This document shows, one piece after another, positions 27,382-36,909 of a stretch of 64,000 nt of DNA; the first letter of the stretch is position 1, and every line of letters starts with the position of its first letter. The stretch covers positions 124,001 through 188,000 of the forward strand of contig NZ_JABLSJ010000008.1 of assembly GCF_013618635.1 (NCBI RefSeq), in the 5' to 3' direction. Source of the stretch: Thalassobacillus sp. CUG 92003. Lineage in GTDB: Bacteria > Bacillota > Bacilli > Bacillales > Halobacillaceae. Under the pieces are notes generated by a model that saw only the letters and a program-made list of their open reading frames with translations, was not told the origin of the DNA and did not search any database. Made by a program: the position numbers and the translations under genes.

Positions 27382-27973
27382 GCATCACTTCATTCTCCAG
27401 CCATTTTAGCAAGGTTTTACTGTATACTTCAGCAAAATGGCGTCTTGAGTGATCTGAGCTGATGGTTTGCCTGAATTCATGCGGCATCATATAAGGGGCA
27501 TTTAACATCCCTTTGAACTGCAAGTATTGTAGTGAAATTTCCTGCGAAGAACCCGGGGAGGAGATTGCCTTGAATAAGCCATATATCAAATGGTTTTCTT
27601 TTGCCATGTAAGTGACCAGCATTTCTCTGGCAAACATTGAATCAAGAGATAGCTCCCGGTGGATCAGGCAGGACAGTTGATATCGATCTTGTTTATAATG
27701 TAAAATACGCTTAACTAATTGACTGAAATTCTCCCAAGTGGAAACGTTATTTTCCCACAAGTGATTTTCTAGCATCTCCAAGTAAGGTTCATAATAGTCA
27801 ACGGCTAATGACTCGAACAAGCCCTGTTTACTTGTGAAATAGTAGTTGATCAACGATACATTCACATGAGCACGTCCCGAAATATCCCGGACCGATGTGC
27901 CATGGAATCCTTTCGTATAAAATAATTGACAGGCAACGTCGAGGACCTTTTCTCTGGTTTTGTTTTTATTCAC
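27371..27973 (-). CDS. refZ: TetR-family FtsZ regulator RefZ (YttP)
   Basis: A 200-residue TetR-type DNA-binding protein. The N-terminal helix-turn-helix is VRDISGRAHVNVSLINYYF (about residues 28-46); the rest is the helical ligand/dimer domain. In B. subtilis RefZ binds palindromic motifs near the origin and antagonises FtsZ to position the asymmetric septum. The assignment rests on context (between hisJ and ytsP) and family features. It overlaps hisJ tail-to-tail by 11 bases and is divergent from ytsP. Confidence 0.88.
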   Translation of the reverse strand: MNKNKTREKVLDVACQLFYTKGFHGTSVRDISGRAHVNVSLINYYFTSKQGLFESLAVDYYEPYLEMLENHLWENNVSTWENFSQLVKRILHYKQDRYQLSCLIHRELSLDSMFAREMLVTYMAKENHLIYGLFKAISSPGSSQEISLQYLQFKGMLNAPYMMPHEFRQTISSDHSRRHFAEVYSKTLLKWLENEVMPKV

Positions 27974-28093
27974 AAAATTCGCCTCCCTCTGTAAATTTCT
28001 GCATCAGAGCGAGGGTTTCCTGTAATTATCGTACGTCAATTATAGACAAGTACAGTATGAGATTTGTCGAAAAGACCATGAGGAGGATATCAC

Positions 28094-28573
28094 ATGTTTC
28101 AAACGATGCAATATACAGGCACGAAGGAAGAAAATTATGAGCTGCTAATCAAACAATTAGATGCTCTACTCGAAGGCGAAAATGATGCGATTGCTAATTT
28201 ATCCAATGCTGCCTCACTGCTGAACCAATTCCTCTCTGAAGTCAATTGGGTTGGGTTCTATCTTTGGAAAAACGAGCAACTCGTCCTTGGACCCTTTCAA
28301 GGTCTACCTGCCTGTGTCCGCATCCCTTATGGAAAAGGTGTATGTGGCACAGCACTGGCTGAGAATACTACCCAGCGTATTTACGATGTCACTCAATTTG
28401 AGGGACATATCGCCTGCGACGCTGCCAGTCAATCTGAAATCGTCGTTCCTATGTACAAAGACGCGGAAGCCTACGGCGTTTTAGATATTGACAGCCCATC
28501 AATCGGACGTTTTGATGACGTTGACCAACATTATTTGGAGTCATACGCAGCCACCCTGTTAAACCATTTATAA
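28094..28573 (+). CDS. ytsP: Free methionine-(R)-sulfoxide reductase (GAF type)
   Basis: A 159-residue single GAF domain that reduces free L-methionine-(R)-sulfoxide. Three cysteines expected of the family are present: Cys74 (PACVRI), Cys84 (GKGVCGTA) and Cys108 (IACDAASQSEIVVP). The ATG follows GAGGAGGATATCAC. It is monocistronic, followed by an imperfect hairpin with T run, and convergent with dgcP. Confidence 0.94.
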   Translation: MFQTMQYTGTKEENYELLIKQLDALLEGENDAIANLSNAASLLNQFLSEVNWVGFYLWKNEQLVLGPFQGLPACVRIPYGKGVCGTALAENTTQRIYDVTQFEGHIACDAASQSEIVVPMYKDAEAYGVLDIDSPSIGRFDDVDQHYLESYAATLLNHL

Positions 28574-28577
28574 GAGA

Positions 28578-28627
28578 ACAGAAAAAACCAGGTGACGCCT
28601 GCTTAGCGTTTACCTGTTTTTTTCTGC
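28578..28627. terminator. Probable bidirectional terminator between ytsP and dgcP
   Basis: AGAAAAAACCAGGTGACGC folds imperfectly on GCGTTTACCTGTTTTTTTCT. The A-run and T-run ends suit termination in both directions between convergent genes. Confidence 0.65.
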
Positions 28628-28674
28628 TGCGTTGAATAATCGGGTGAGTATAGGTTAAACAAGCATGCATACCG

Positions 28675-30564
28675 CTAACCATATACCGCCCATTCAATGC
28701 TGTTCTTACCTGACGTTTTAGCTCTATACATGGCCTCGTCTGCGCGGCTCACAATTTGCTTTCCAGACATCGATGTTTCTTGAGACCACCACGACACGCC
28801 GCACGACACCGTTACGCTCGGTTTCGTTTGTTCGGCAACTTTGTGTCTGATCAACTGTGCAATCAACGCAGCCTCCTCGGTGTTTGCACGAGGTAAAAAC
28901 AACGCTAACTCTTCTCCACCCCATCTCGCAGCGATTGCATGAGAAGGGCTGTTATCTTTCAAAATACCAGCGACTTGCACAAGAATATCATCACCTATTT
29001 GATGACCATGCGTATCATTGATCGCTTTAAAATTATCCAGGTCAATTAACAGGAAGGCTCCTGGTTTGTGATGCTGCACATGGTGCTCCAGCTGTTCATC
29101 CAAATAATTGCGGGAAAACAGCTTCGTTAGATAGTCCGTTATGACAGTCTTCTCCAACTCTTCTTGCAGCATCGAATTGGAGAAGGCCAGTGCTGAATGG
29201 TGCACCAACGATTGCAGGAGTTTAAATGATTCAAAACTGAAGAAATAAGGCTCCTTGTGGACAACAACCGCCACGCCTTCGACTTGCTCATGTAAACTCA
29301 TCGGAACCGCCATCACAGAGCGGAAATCTATCTCATCCCCATGTTCTTCTATCGTTAAGTCCCCAATAAACAGGGCTTCCCCTTCCGCTTCCATACGCGA
29401 GCGGATATCCTCTACAAATGAATGTGCGTCTTCCCGATTGAAATAAGGCGTGCTTCCTTCTAACGTGAGGTGCACTTTTGAATGGCCAGATTGATAAGAG
29501 AAAAAACCAATTTCTTGGCCTTTAAAAGACGACTTAATTTGCTCGACCATATACGTGATTTTTTCCTTCAAGCGTAAATTGGAGTTTAGGTGATGCGACG
29601 TTTCATTTATTAATTGTAGATCTGTTACATGTTTTTTGGATTGCTGATAAAGTTGAGCATTTTCAAGCGCATTGCCCGCCGTACTTGCAAGCAGCATGAT
29701 AAATTCGATGTCTTCTTTAGGAAAAACAAGATAGTTCGGCGCCTCTACTTGTAGCACCCCATACACACCTTGCTTTCCGTTTAATGGGGCATAAAGATAA
29801 GACTGCCTATCAATTAATCGATCCTCTTTTTGCAATTCGCCTGTCAAGTACGCCTGGATGCTCGCTTTTGTATAATTGTCCGCTTCGTAAGACAATTCTT
29901 GGATGGGGAGATGACTATTACTTGTATAATCATGTGATAAAAGCAAGTGGTACTCTAAGTCTGGGTATATTTTCTGTAACGTATGAATGACCTCTTTCAG
30001 TACCCCTTCCATGTCAATCGAAGAATGAAACTTAGACGTCACCCGGTAAAGTAATTCATACTTATTCTCTTCGTTCAAAACATGGTGGTACTTATATAGT
30101 TTATGAAGATATGTCAATGTATAATTCGTCACACTGCACCATAAATCCTCGGAAGCCTGTCCTGTTTGATCATGGTTATAAACAAGGCATAGCAAGCCTG
30201 AACATATTCCTTCGTGAAACCCCGGAATAATGTACACAGGCAGCGATTGCTCCTTTTGCATAATCGGAATCTCATCAGATGTATACACCTGTTGCTGCAA
30301 TGCCAAGGGAGTGATATCATCGAAAAGAAGTGTTTCTAGGTACATAGCCTCTCCCGACTCGCGCTCAGATTTTAGACGGAACGCGTTTTCCCCATCATTT
30401 CGTATATAGAAGTCCACGGATTCTGCTTCAAGCAGCGTTTTAACCTCTTTTGCCAAACAGTTGACAGAACTTGAAAATGTACGGTCTATCTGGTTAATGA
30501 ATGTGTCTGCGAGACATTGTTTTAATTCATTCAGCACTCTTTTTTCATTCGCGTGACTAACCAT
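28675..30564 (-). CDS. dgcP: Diguanylate cyclase DgcP (GAF-GGDEF)
   Basis: About 629 residues. Tandem GAF-like sensory regions (about 20-160, 175-310, 325-460) precede a C-terminal GGDEF domain. It has an intact GGEEL active site near residue 553 and the substrate motif LIDLDNFKAINDTHGH, so it probably makes c-di-GMP from GTP. The inhibitory I-site RxxD is absent (PSHA at that place). The ATG at 30564 follows GAAGGGGG. B. subtilis YtrP/DgcP is the positional counterpart. No transmembrane segment is seen. Confidence 0.92.
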   Translation of the reverse strand: MVSHANEKRVLNELKQCLADTFINQIDRTFSSSVNCLAKEVKTLLEAESVDFYIRNDGENAFRLKSERESGEAMYLETLLFDDITPLALQQQVYTSDEIPIMQKEQSLPVYIIPGFHEGICSGLLCLVYNHDQTGQASEDLWCSVTNYTLTYLHKLYKYHHVLNEENKYELLYRVTSKFHSSIDMEGVLKEVIHTLQKIYPDLEYHLLLSHDYTSNSHLPIQELSYEADNYTKASIQAYLTGELQKEDRLIDRQSYLYAPLNGKQGVYGVLQVEAPNYLVFPKEDIEFIMLLASTAGNALENAQLYQQSKKHVTDLQLINETSHHLNSNLRLKEKITYMVEQIKSSFKGQEIGFFSYQSGHSKVHLTLEGSTPYFNREDAHSFVEDIRSRMEAEGEALFIGDLTIEEHGDEIDFRSVMAVPMSLHEQVEGVAVVVHKEPYFFSFESFKLLQSLVHHSALAFSNSMLQEELEKTVITDYLTKLFSRNYLDEQLEHHVQHHKPGAFLLIDLDNFKAINDTHGHQIGDDILVQVAGILKDNSPSHAIAARWGGEELALFLPRANTEEAALIAQLIRHKVAEQTKPSVTVSCGVSWWSQETSMSGKQIVSRADEAMYRAKTSGKNSIEWAVYG

Positions 30565-30723
30565 AACATCGTCCCCCTTCACACCTATCCCCGTTAAGAC
30601 TATAGTACCACTTTACCTAGTAAAAATGAATTACTTATTTGAAAAATAATAGCGCGATAAAAAAATTTCTTAAGTTCGAACATAATTTGCACTCATAAAT
30701 AAGCAACCAATTAGCATTTAACC

Positions 30724-30752
30724 TTGACGTATCACCAAATAGAACTTATAAT
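30724..30752 (+). promoter_or_regulatory. SigA promoter of rpsD
   Basis: TTGACG (30724-30729), a 17-base spacer and TATAAT (30747-30752) form a near-perfect housekeeping promoter. It predicts a 5' leader of roughly 180 bases before rpsD. Confidence 0.88.
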
Positions 30753-30759
30753 AGCCTTT

Positions 30760-30940
30760 GTGTAAAATAAATGGCAGCCTATGTGAACCTGCGTTGCATT
30801 CATTTTGTTCCTCCATCCGGAGGTGCATCGAGTAACTCTCTGCTGCTGGAGCGATGGTGCATGAAAACATAATGAGCAGCGAGCTCTGGAACACACTGTT
30901 TTTATTTTATGCGAAATAAAATAAAAAGGAGGAAATACCT
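30760..30940 (+). promoter_or_regulatory. rpsD leader, probable S4 autoregulatory RNA
   Basis: A long untranslated leader lies between the promoter and the rpsD ATG. It contains CCTCCATCCGGAGG and a pair of complementary segments around GCTGCTGGAGCG and GAGCAGCGAGCTC, followed by the AAAAAGGAGGAAATACCT ribosome site. B. subtilis rpsD is repressed by S4 binding to a structured leader, and this one has the right place and length. Together with the promoter it explains most of the 376-base gap after dgcP; I see nothing else there. Confidence 0.7.
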
Positions 30941-31543
30941 ATGGCACGCTTTACAGGTCCATCTTGGAAAAAATCACGTCGCCTTGGCATTTCTTTAAGC
31001 GGAACAGGTAAGGAATTGGAAAAACGCCCTTACGCTCCGGGACAACACGGTCCGAATCAACGCAAAAAATTATCTGAATACGGCCTTCAGCTTCAAGAGA
31101 AGCAGAAGCTACGTTTCATGTACGGCTTGACTGAACGTCAATTCCGCCGTCTTTTTGAAGAAGCCGGCAACATGAAAGGGATTCACGGTGAAAACTTCAT
31201 GCTTTTACTAGAATCCCGTTTGGATAACATTGTATACCGTTTGGGTCTGGCACGTACACGCCCACAAGCACGTCAACTTGTTAACCATGGTCACGTTACA
31301 GTAGATGGCGGTCGTGTAGACATCCCATCTTACCGTGTTAAACCAGGACAAGTAATCGGCGTTCGCGAAAAATCACAAAATATGAACGCTATTCTGGAAT
31401 CTGTCGAAACGACAAACTTTGTTCCTGAATATGTTTCATTCGATTCCGAAAAACTTGAAGGCTCTTACGCGCGTTTCCCTGAACGCTCTGAGTTGCCGTC
31501 TGAAATCAACGAAGCACTTATCGTTGAATACTACTCTCGTTAA
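30941..31543 (+). CDS. rpsD: 30S ribosomal protein S4
   Basis: A 200-residue primary 16S rRNA-binding protein of the small subunit body. It begins [21 protein letters not shown] and carries the S4 RNA-binding domain (about 90-150, [21 protein letters not shown]). No zinc-ribbon cysteines are present, so it is the C-minus form. It is a single-gene unit with a strong promoter, structured leader and terminator. Codon use is strongly biased, as expected for a highly expressed gene. Confidence 0.98.
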   Translation: MARFTGPSWKKSRRLGISLSGTGKELEKRPYAPGQHGPNQRKKLSEYGLQLQEKQKLRFMYGLTERQFRRLFEEAGNMKGIHGENFMLLLESRLDNIVYRLGLARTRPQARQLVNHGHVTVDGGRVDIPSYRVKPGQVIGVREKSQNMNAILESVETTNFVPEYVSFDSEKLEGSYARFPERSELPSEINEALIVEYYSR

Positions 31544-31576
31544 ACTTTATAGTTTGCAGGATAGTACTCAAAAAAC

Positions 31577-31617
31577 CCTTGAAATGTTGGCATATCAACG
31601 TTTCAAGGTTTTTTTTA
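31577..31617 (+). terminator. Terminator of rpsD
   Basis: A 13-bp stem with one wobble pair (31577-31589 with 31596-31608) is followed by a run of nine T. Confidence 0.9.
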
Positions 31618-31758
31618 TTTTAGCCTCCCTAGCAAAATAACTCATTATATGAATCTAATTTAAAGCCGAAAGGAAACAAAAATACTTAACGCGGGTAAGG
31701 GAATACCATATACAGGACTTTAACCCTGTAGCGAATGGTTTATGCCACATACAAAAGT

Positions 31759-31789
31759 AAAGCATCATGCTCTCTCTGCATGATGCTTT
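31759..31789 (-). terminator. Terminator of tyrS
   Basis: AAAGCATCATGC (31759-31770) pairs with its perfect complement at 31778-31789. The minus strand continues ACTTTTG. About 140 bases between this and the rpsD terminator show no gene. Confidence 0.82.
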
Positions 31790-31797
31790 AACTCTGC

Positions 31798-33066
31798 TTA
31801 TTGAAAACGGATCAAGAAGTATTTTTTCTTCCCACGACGAATAATGGTAAAACGATCTTCTATACGATCCTGTTCACCAATCGTATGGTTTAGATCCTGA
31901 TTTCGTTCCCCGTTTATATAAATGGCTCCGTTTTGAATATCTTCACGCGCTTGACGTTTGGAGGAGGAAATACCAGACGCGACGATCAACTCGACCAACC
32001 CGATTTCCTTCTGGTCAGCTGTGTAAGCCGGGACATCCTTGAAACCCTGCTCTATTTCTTGGCCCGTTAATGATTTTATTTCACCACTGAATAAAGCTCG
32101 AGTGATTTTTTGCGCCTGATCGAGTGCCTGTTCATCGTGCACCAGCTTCGTCATCTCTTCAGCTAACCGTCTTTGCGCCACTCTTTGTTCTGGCCGGGTC
32201 TCTACTTCTTTTTGCAAGTCGTCAATTTCATCTAGAGAAAGAAACGTGAAGTACTTAAGAAACTGAACGACATCACGATCGTCAGCATTAATCCAAAATT
32301 GGTAAAATTCATAAGGTGTCGTTTTTTCAGGATCCAGCCATATTGCACCACCGGCTGTCTTTCCAAACTTCGAGCCATCCGCTTTTGTAATTAACGGAAC
32401 GGTCAGCCCGTAGGCGTCCACATCTTCTTCACCTGCAGCATTTCTTCGGATAAGTTCCAGCCCGGCTGTGATGTTTCCCCATTGATCACTGCCGCCTATT
32501 TGCAGCGTGCAGTTTTCTTTTTGATATAACTTCAAGAAATCCAGCGATTGCAAGATCATGTAACTGAATTCTGTAAATGAAATGCCGCTTTCAATTCGAG
32601 ATTCGACTGATTCTTTGGCTAGCATATAATTGACCCCGAAATGCTTGCCGGCATCTCGTAAAAACTCAATGATGGACATCTCTCCGAGCCATTCCACATT
32701 GTTGCGTGCAACTGCTGCATTTTCCCCTTGATCGAAATCCAAAATCCGGGCAAGCTGCTGTTTGATGCTCTCGCTGTATTCAAGAACGACAGCTTCATCA
32801 TTTAACTGTCGTTCAGCTGATCGTCCGCTTGGATCCCCGATCATACCTGTACCCCCTCCTACGAGGGCGATGGGGCGGTGACCTGCCAATTGAAAACGTT
32901 TCAACATAATTATAGGAATTAAGTGGCCGATATGAAGGCTGTCCCCCGTAGGATCGAAGCCACAATATAGCGTTACCTGACTAGCATCAAGCTGCTTTTT
33001 TAACCCGTCTTGATCCGTAATTTGGTTCACTAACCCCCGGGCATCCAATTCGGTTAAAATATCCAT
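31798..33066 (-). CDS. tyrS: Tyrosyl-tRNA synthetase
   Basis: Class Ic aminoacyl-tRNA synthetase charging tRNA-Tyr. 422 residues from the ATG at 33066 (MDILTELDARGLVNQ), after AAGGAGTACGTGCAA; the longer open frame upstream runs into the T-box leader and was rejected. Motifs are CGFDPTGDSLHIGHL (HIGH), SDQWGN, SKFGKT (KMSKS) and a C-terminal S4-like domain (about 355-420). It is controlled by the upstream T-box and is monocistronic. Confidence 0.97.
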   Translation of the reverse strand: MDILTELDARGLVNQITDQDGLKKQLDASQVTLYCGFDPTGDSLHIGHLIPIIMLKRFQLAGHRPIALVGGGTGMIGDPSGRSAERQLNDEAVVLEYSESIKQQLARILDFDQGENAAVARNNVEWLGEMSIIEFLRDAGKHFGVNYMLAKESVESRIESGISFTEFSYMILQSLDFLKLYQKENCTLQIGGSDQWGNITAGLELIRRNAAGEEDVDAYGLTVPLITKADGSKFGKTAGGAIWLDPEKTTPYEFYQFWINADDRDVVQFLKYFTFLSLDEIDDLQKEVETRPEQRVAQRRLAEEMTKLVHDEQALDQAQKITRALFSGEIKSLTGQEIEQGFKDVPAYTADQKEIGLVELIVASGISSSKRQAREDIQNGAIYINGERNQDLNHTIGEQDRIEDRFTIIRRGKKKYFLIRFQ

Positions 33067-33156
33067 TTGCACGTACTCCTTTATATTAATATTTAATGGC
33101 ACGGCTTTGTAAAATCGTGGTGAAAATTTACACACTATATAGAACCCATGACATAG

Positions 33157-33365
33157 AAAAATCCCCGTCCTTATAAGGGACGAGGATTGTCGCGGTACCA
33201 CCCTTGTTGCACGTTTTGTGCCACTTACAACGATAACGGCCAATACTTGCATGACCGTCTTCTACACAGAAGATAGCTCCCAATCGTATTTCATAAACAT
33301 ATGTATGCTGACTTCCACCTGCCGTCAACTCTCTGTCATAGGGATATGTTTACTACTGCAATCTT
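33157..33365 (-). promoter_or_regulatory. T-box leader of tyrS
   Basis: The minus strand carries the T-box sequence AAGGGTGGTACCGCG (33191-33205). A terminator hairpin follows at 33157-33189 (ATCCTCGTCC with GGACGGGGAT, then T run), and the Stem I region lies further upstream. A TAC tyrosine codon at 33286-33288 in GAAATACGATT is the likely specifier. Uncharged tRNA-Tyr would stabilise the antiterminator. This leader explains most of the 426-base gap between tyrS and the PBP gene. Confidence 0.92.
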
Positions 33366-33456
33366 TCGTCGCTATGATTTATTTAATTCTCTATTATGTG
33401 TATCATATTCTTTCTCAAAACGCAATTCTTTGTGCATGTCGAGACCGATCAAATTG

Positions 33457-33465
33457 TGTTATAAT
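33457..33465 (+). promoter_or_regulatory. Extended -10 promoter of the PBP gene
   Basis: TGTTATAAT is an extended -10 element (TG, one base, TATAAT at 33460-33465), 28 bases before the PBP start. No good -35 is visible 17 bases upstream, which is common for extended -10 promoters. Confidence 0.55.
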
Positions 33466-33492
33466 ATAGGTTGAATTTTAGGGGGTTAGCAA

Positions 33493-36400
33493 ATGACCAA
33501 ACATCATGATCGCAATAATAGATTTGATCTTAAAAAGCTTTGGAAAGAAGGCAAAATTCAGAAATCCACTCGCATGACGTACGATATTACGTGGAATGTG
33601 CTATTATTCTTTATTATTTTCGGCGTTGTCGGGTTGTTTTTCGCTGGCGGAGTGGGAGCTGGTTACTTCGCTTCGCTCGTTAAAGATGAGCCGCTTCGAA
33701 GCAAAGCAGAAATGCAGGAAGATATTTATAATTATGAAGAAACGTCAGAGTTGTATTTCTCGAACGAAAAATACTTAGGAAAAGTACGATCTGACTTATA
33801 CCGCGAAGAAGTTGCCTTATCAGATGTCTCTGAGCATTTAAAGAACGCTGTGATAGCAACGGAAGATGAGAATTTCAACACACACGATGGTGTTGTGCCG
33901 AAAGCCGTCATGCGTGCTGTCATGCAGGAAGTCACCAATTCAGCTGTAAAAACAGGTGGTAGTACGTTGACGCAACAACTTGTCAAGAATCAAATTCTAA
34001 CTAATGAAGTATCATTTGAACGAAAGGCCAAAGAAATGGTCAACGCCTTAAGAGTGGAGCGCTTCTTTGAAAAAGATGAAATTTTAGAAGCCTACCTAAA
34101 TGTCGTGCCATTTGGAAGAAACGCAAATGGTCGAAACATTGCGGGTGTTGAAGCTGCAGCCCAAGGAGTATTCGGTGTCAGTGCAAGCGAATTGAATTTA
34201 GCTCAGTCTGCTTACCTTGCCGGTATGCCGCAGAATCCTTATGCCTACACCCCGTTCAGTAATTCCTTGCGGGAAAACAAAGACCATCGCATAAAATCCG
34301 ATGAAGGGTTGCAAGATGGCCTTAACCGCATGCATGACGTTTTGGATCGCATGCTGGAATCGGGCTATATTACGGAAGCTCAATTTGAAGAAGCCGATAC
34401 TTATAATGTCAAAAAGAATTTGACCAGTCCTTCTCCATCGTCGTTTGACCGGTACCCATCTCTGACGACTGAACTGAAGAAGCGGGCAACCGATATTATT
34501 AGTGAACAATTGGCGAAAGAGGATGGCTATACGAAAGAAGAACTGGACAATAATAGCGATCTTTTAGCCGAATATGAAACAGTCGCTGAGCGGCAATTAA
34601 GTTCAGGCGGCTATCAAATTCATTCTACTATCGATAAAAAGATGTATGACACAGTTCAAGATGTGAAAAACAACTACAACGGCTATGCTCGTGACAAAAC
34701 CATTACGGTTATTGATCCAGACTCAGGAGAAGAAGTCCAAAAATCTATTCCAGTTCAAGTAGGAAGTACAATTATCGAAAATTCAACCGGTAAACTCCTT
34801 GCTTTTATACCTGGCCGCGATTTTGACATTGAACAGCTAAACCATGCGACCGAAGCAACACGGTCTAACGGAAGTACCATGAAGCCGCTACTGGCATATG
34901 GACCCGGCATGGAAATGGGTACGATTCAACCGGGTTCTGTCTTTGCCGATGTTCCTTACAACTATCCGCGCGATGGCAGTGACGTAAACAACTACACAGG
35001 CAATTATCATGGATTCACATCGGTCCGAAACGCTCTGGCAGAATCGTATAATATTCCCGCGATAAAATCCTACATGAAGGTTATCGATGAGAACCCTGTT
35101 AAAAATTATTTAGAGAAAATGGGCTTCACGACGCTGACCGAGGCGGACCACACCAATGAATCGGTTGCTATCGGCGGCTTGCAGAACGGTGTCACCATTG
35201 AAGAAAACACCAACGCTTATGCAACATTCGGTAACATGGGTAAATTCGTGGATGCGTATATGATTGAAAAGATAGAAACAAAAGAAGGCGAGACAATTTA
35301 TGAACACGAGACTAAGAAAACAGACGTATTCAGTCCACAAACCTCTTACCTCACCATTGACATGATGCGTGATGTTTTAGACTACGGAACAGCTGGCGGA
35401 CTAAAAAACGAGCTCAAATATTCCGGGGTTGACTGGGCAGGTAAAACAGGAACCTCCCAAGAGTACAAGGATACTTGGTTCGTGGCCACAAATCCAAAAG
35501 TAACAGTCAGCATGTGGATGGGGTACGACCAAAAAGAAGACCTTGGGGATGTCTCAGGTTACAGCCAGAGAAATACCTCATTATGGGCCGATGTCGTTAA
35601 CGCCGCATCTGATGTACGTCCGGAATTAATGGCGCCTGATAAGCGATTCAAAAATCCTGGCAGTATCGTTACGCGTTCATACTGCGCAACTTCCGGATTA
35701 TCACCATCAGACCTATGTTCTGATGCAGGATTAACTGAAAAGGATCTCTTTAATGCTAAATATGCGCCTTCAAAAGAAGATGACAGCTTGATCAGCGGAG
35801 ATTTCGTTGATGTTCAAGGTAATTTGGTTGTGGCTGGTCCCAACACCCCATCCGAGTTCATCGAAGATGGTGGCGGGGTAACACTTAGCCCAGATTTTCT
35901 CGAGGACAATGGCTATGATGATTCTGAAACGTTAGAGCATCTGTTACCAAATTCCGGTGCCTGGTCCAATGTCGCTCTGCCTAGCTCAGGTTCTATCACC
36001 AACTCCTCAGACATTGAGAACGACGGACAATCACCTGCTGCTCCGAGTTCCGTATCCTCCACCAGCTCGTCCATTAATTGGTCAGCTTCTGGAAGTGACG
36101 ATGTCGTTGGCTACAGAGTGTACCGTTCTGCTACTCCTGACGGTTCATTCACGCTTGTTGGCAGCACGACTGGTACCAGCTTGAATTATTCCGGTTCAGG
36201 TGTATATGCCGTACGAGCCGTCGACTACTTCGGCCAAAGCTCCGGAATGTCTGGTTCAACCACGGTTGGTTCCCCTGGTAATAACGATGATTCCGAATCT
36301 GGTGAAGATTCTGATTCCGGGAATGACTCCGGGTCTGGGGAGGACTCTGGATCTGGCGATGGTTCAAGCTCCGGTGATGGCTCTGGTTCCGGGGATGGCT

Positions 36401-36771
36401 CTGGATCCGGCGATGATTCTGGATCCGGTGATGGTTCTGGCTCCGGGGATGGCTCTGGTTCCGGGGATGGCTCTGGATCTGGCGATGGTTCCGGCTCCGG
36501 GGATGGCTCTGGTTCCGGGGATGATTCTGGATCCGGCGATGGATCAGGCTCCGGGGATGATTCTGGATCCGGCGATGGTTCTGGATCCGGGGATGGCTCT
36601 GGTGATGGTTCTGGTTCCGACGGTGGTTCTGGTTCAGATAATGGTGATGGATCAGGCGACAATTCTGATACCGGTAACGATTCTGGTTCAGCTGACAGTT
36701 CGGAAGCAGAGGGTAACTCCAGTAACAGTTCCGAATCTACTGAAAACGAAAATAATGACAACAACAACTAA
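33493..36771 (+). CDS. Class A penicillin-binding protein with Fn3 and Gly/Ser/Asp repeat tail
   Basis: A 1,092-residue bifunctional peptidoglycan synthase. The membrane anchor is at about residues 33-58. The GT51 glycosyltransferase has the catalytic ATEDENF near 121, [12 protein letters not shown] and [13 protein letters not shown]. The transpeptidase has STMK near 460, SYN near 520 and KTGTS near 650. An Fn3-like domain (about 852-930) is followed by a tail of roughly 160 residues dominated by GSGDGS repeats. The ATG follows AGGGGGTTAGCAA. It stands between tyrS and acuA, where B. subtilis has acsA. The tail may span or sense the wall; that is inference. Confidence 0.94.
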   Translation: MTKHHDRNNRFDLKKLWKEGKIQKSTRMTYDITWNVLLFFIIFGVVGLFFAGGVGAGYFASLVKDEPLRSKAEMQEDIYNYEETSELYFSNEKYLGKVRSDLYREEVALSDVSEHLKNAVIATEDENFNTHDGVVPKAVMRAVMQEVTNSAVKTGGSTLTQQLVKNQILTNEVSFERKAKEMVNALRVERFFEKDEILEAYLNVVPFGRNANGRNIAGVEAAAQGVFGVSASELNLAQSAYLAGMPQNPYAYTPFSNSLRENKDHRIKSDEGLQDGLNRMHDVLDRMLESGYITEAQFEEADTYNVKKNLTSPSPSSFDRYPSLTTELKKRATDIISEQLAKEDGYTKEELDNNSDLLAEYETVAERQLSSGGYQIHSTIDKKMYDTVQDVKNNYNGYARDKTITVIDPDSGEEVQKSIPVQVGSTIIENSTGKLLAFIPGRDFDIEQLNHATEATRSNGSTMKPLLAYGPGMEMGTIQPGSVFADVPYNYPRDGSDVNNYTGNYHGFTSVRNALAESYNIPAIKSYMKVIDENPVKNYLEKMGFTTLTEADHTNESVAIGGLQNGVTIEENTNAYATFGNMGKFVDAYMIEKIETKEGETIYEHETKKTDVFSPQTSYLTIDMMRDVLDYGTAGGLKNELKYSGVDWAGKTGTSQEYKDTWFVATNPKVTVSMWMGYDQKEDLGDVSGYSQRNTSLWADVVNAASDVRPELMAPDKRFKNPGSIVTRSYCATSGLSPSDLCSDAGLTEKDLFNAKYAPSKEDDSLISGDFVDVQGNLVVAGPNTPSEFIEDGGGVTLSPDFLEDNGYDDSETLEHLLPNSGAWSNVALPSSGSITNSSDIENDGQSPAAPSSVSSTSSSINWSASGSDDVVGYRVYRSATPDGSFTLVGSTTGTSLNYSGSGVYAVRAVDYFGQSSGMSGSTTVGSPGNNDDSESGEDSDSGNDSGSGEDSGSGDGSSSGDGSGSGDGSGSGDDSGSGDGSGSGDGSGSGDGSGSGDGSGSGDGSGSGDDSGSGDGSGSGDDSGSGDGSGSGDGSGDGSGSDGGSGSDNGDGSGDNSDTGNDSGSADSSEAEGNSSNSSESTENENNDNNN
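36346..36645 (+). repeat. In-frame tandem repeat encoding [12 protein letters not shown]
   Basis: About 16 copies of an 18-base unit (GGTTCTGGATCCGGCGAT and variants) lie in the C-terminal part of the PBP gene. All are in frame, with Asp/Gly/Ser variation at one position. Such arrays expand and contract by slippage or recombination, so copy number may differ between strains or assemblies. Confidence 0.88.
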
Positions 36772-36777
36772 GTCTGG

Positions 36778-36813
36778 AAAGGTCAGGGAGGTACAAACTT
36801 CCCTGACCTTTTT
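36778..36813 (+). terminator. Terminator of the PBP gene
   Basis: AAAGGTCAGGGA pairs with TCCCTGACCTTT across a 10-base loop and ends in TTTTT, seven bases after the stop codon. Confidence 0.9.
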
Positions 36814-36865
36814 AAAATTTCAGTATTCTGTCAATTCATCACATTAAAAAATGCACCAGATGATG

Positions 36866-36892
36866 TATAATGTAAAATAGAAGCGATTTTAC
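36866..36892 (+). promoter_or_regulatory. acuA promoter -10 with overlapping inverted-repeat operator candidate
   Basis: TATAAT (36866-36871) is followed immediately by GTAAAAT-7-ATTTTAC (36872-36878 and 36886-36892), a perfect 7-bp inverted repeat across the likely transcription start. A clear -35 is missing. The repeat could be a repressor site. It contains an AAGCGATTTT core loosely like a cre box, but matches that consensus poorly. Confidence 0.5.
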
Positions 36893-36909
36893 TTATAGGT
36901 GGTGTAGCA

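Noticed and set aside
33190-33206. Reading GGTACC in the T-box as a restriction or palindromic operator site
   Set aside because: It is part of the invariant T-box sequence, with a terminator hairpin directly downstream.
33067-33252. N-terminal extension of TyrS by 62 codons
   Set aside because: The extension reads through the T-box terminator and antiterminator; the ATG at 33066 has a proper ribosome site and the family start.
36346-36645. CRISPR-like array
   Set aside because: The repeats are contiguous, without unique spacers, and encode GSGDGS in frame.
36200-36847. Long open frames in other frames through the PBP tail (215 codons on plus, 180 codons on minus)
   Set aside because: They are by-products of the 18-base in-frame repeat, give low-complexity proteins and lack ribosome sites; the PBP frame carries the domains.
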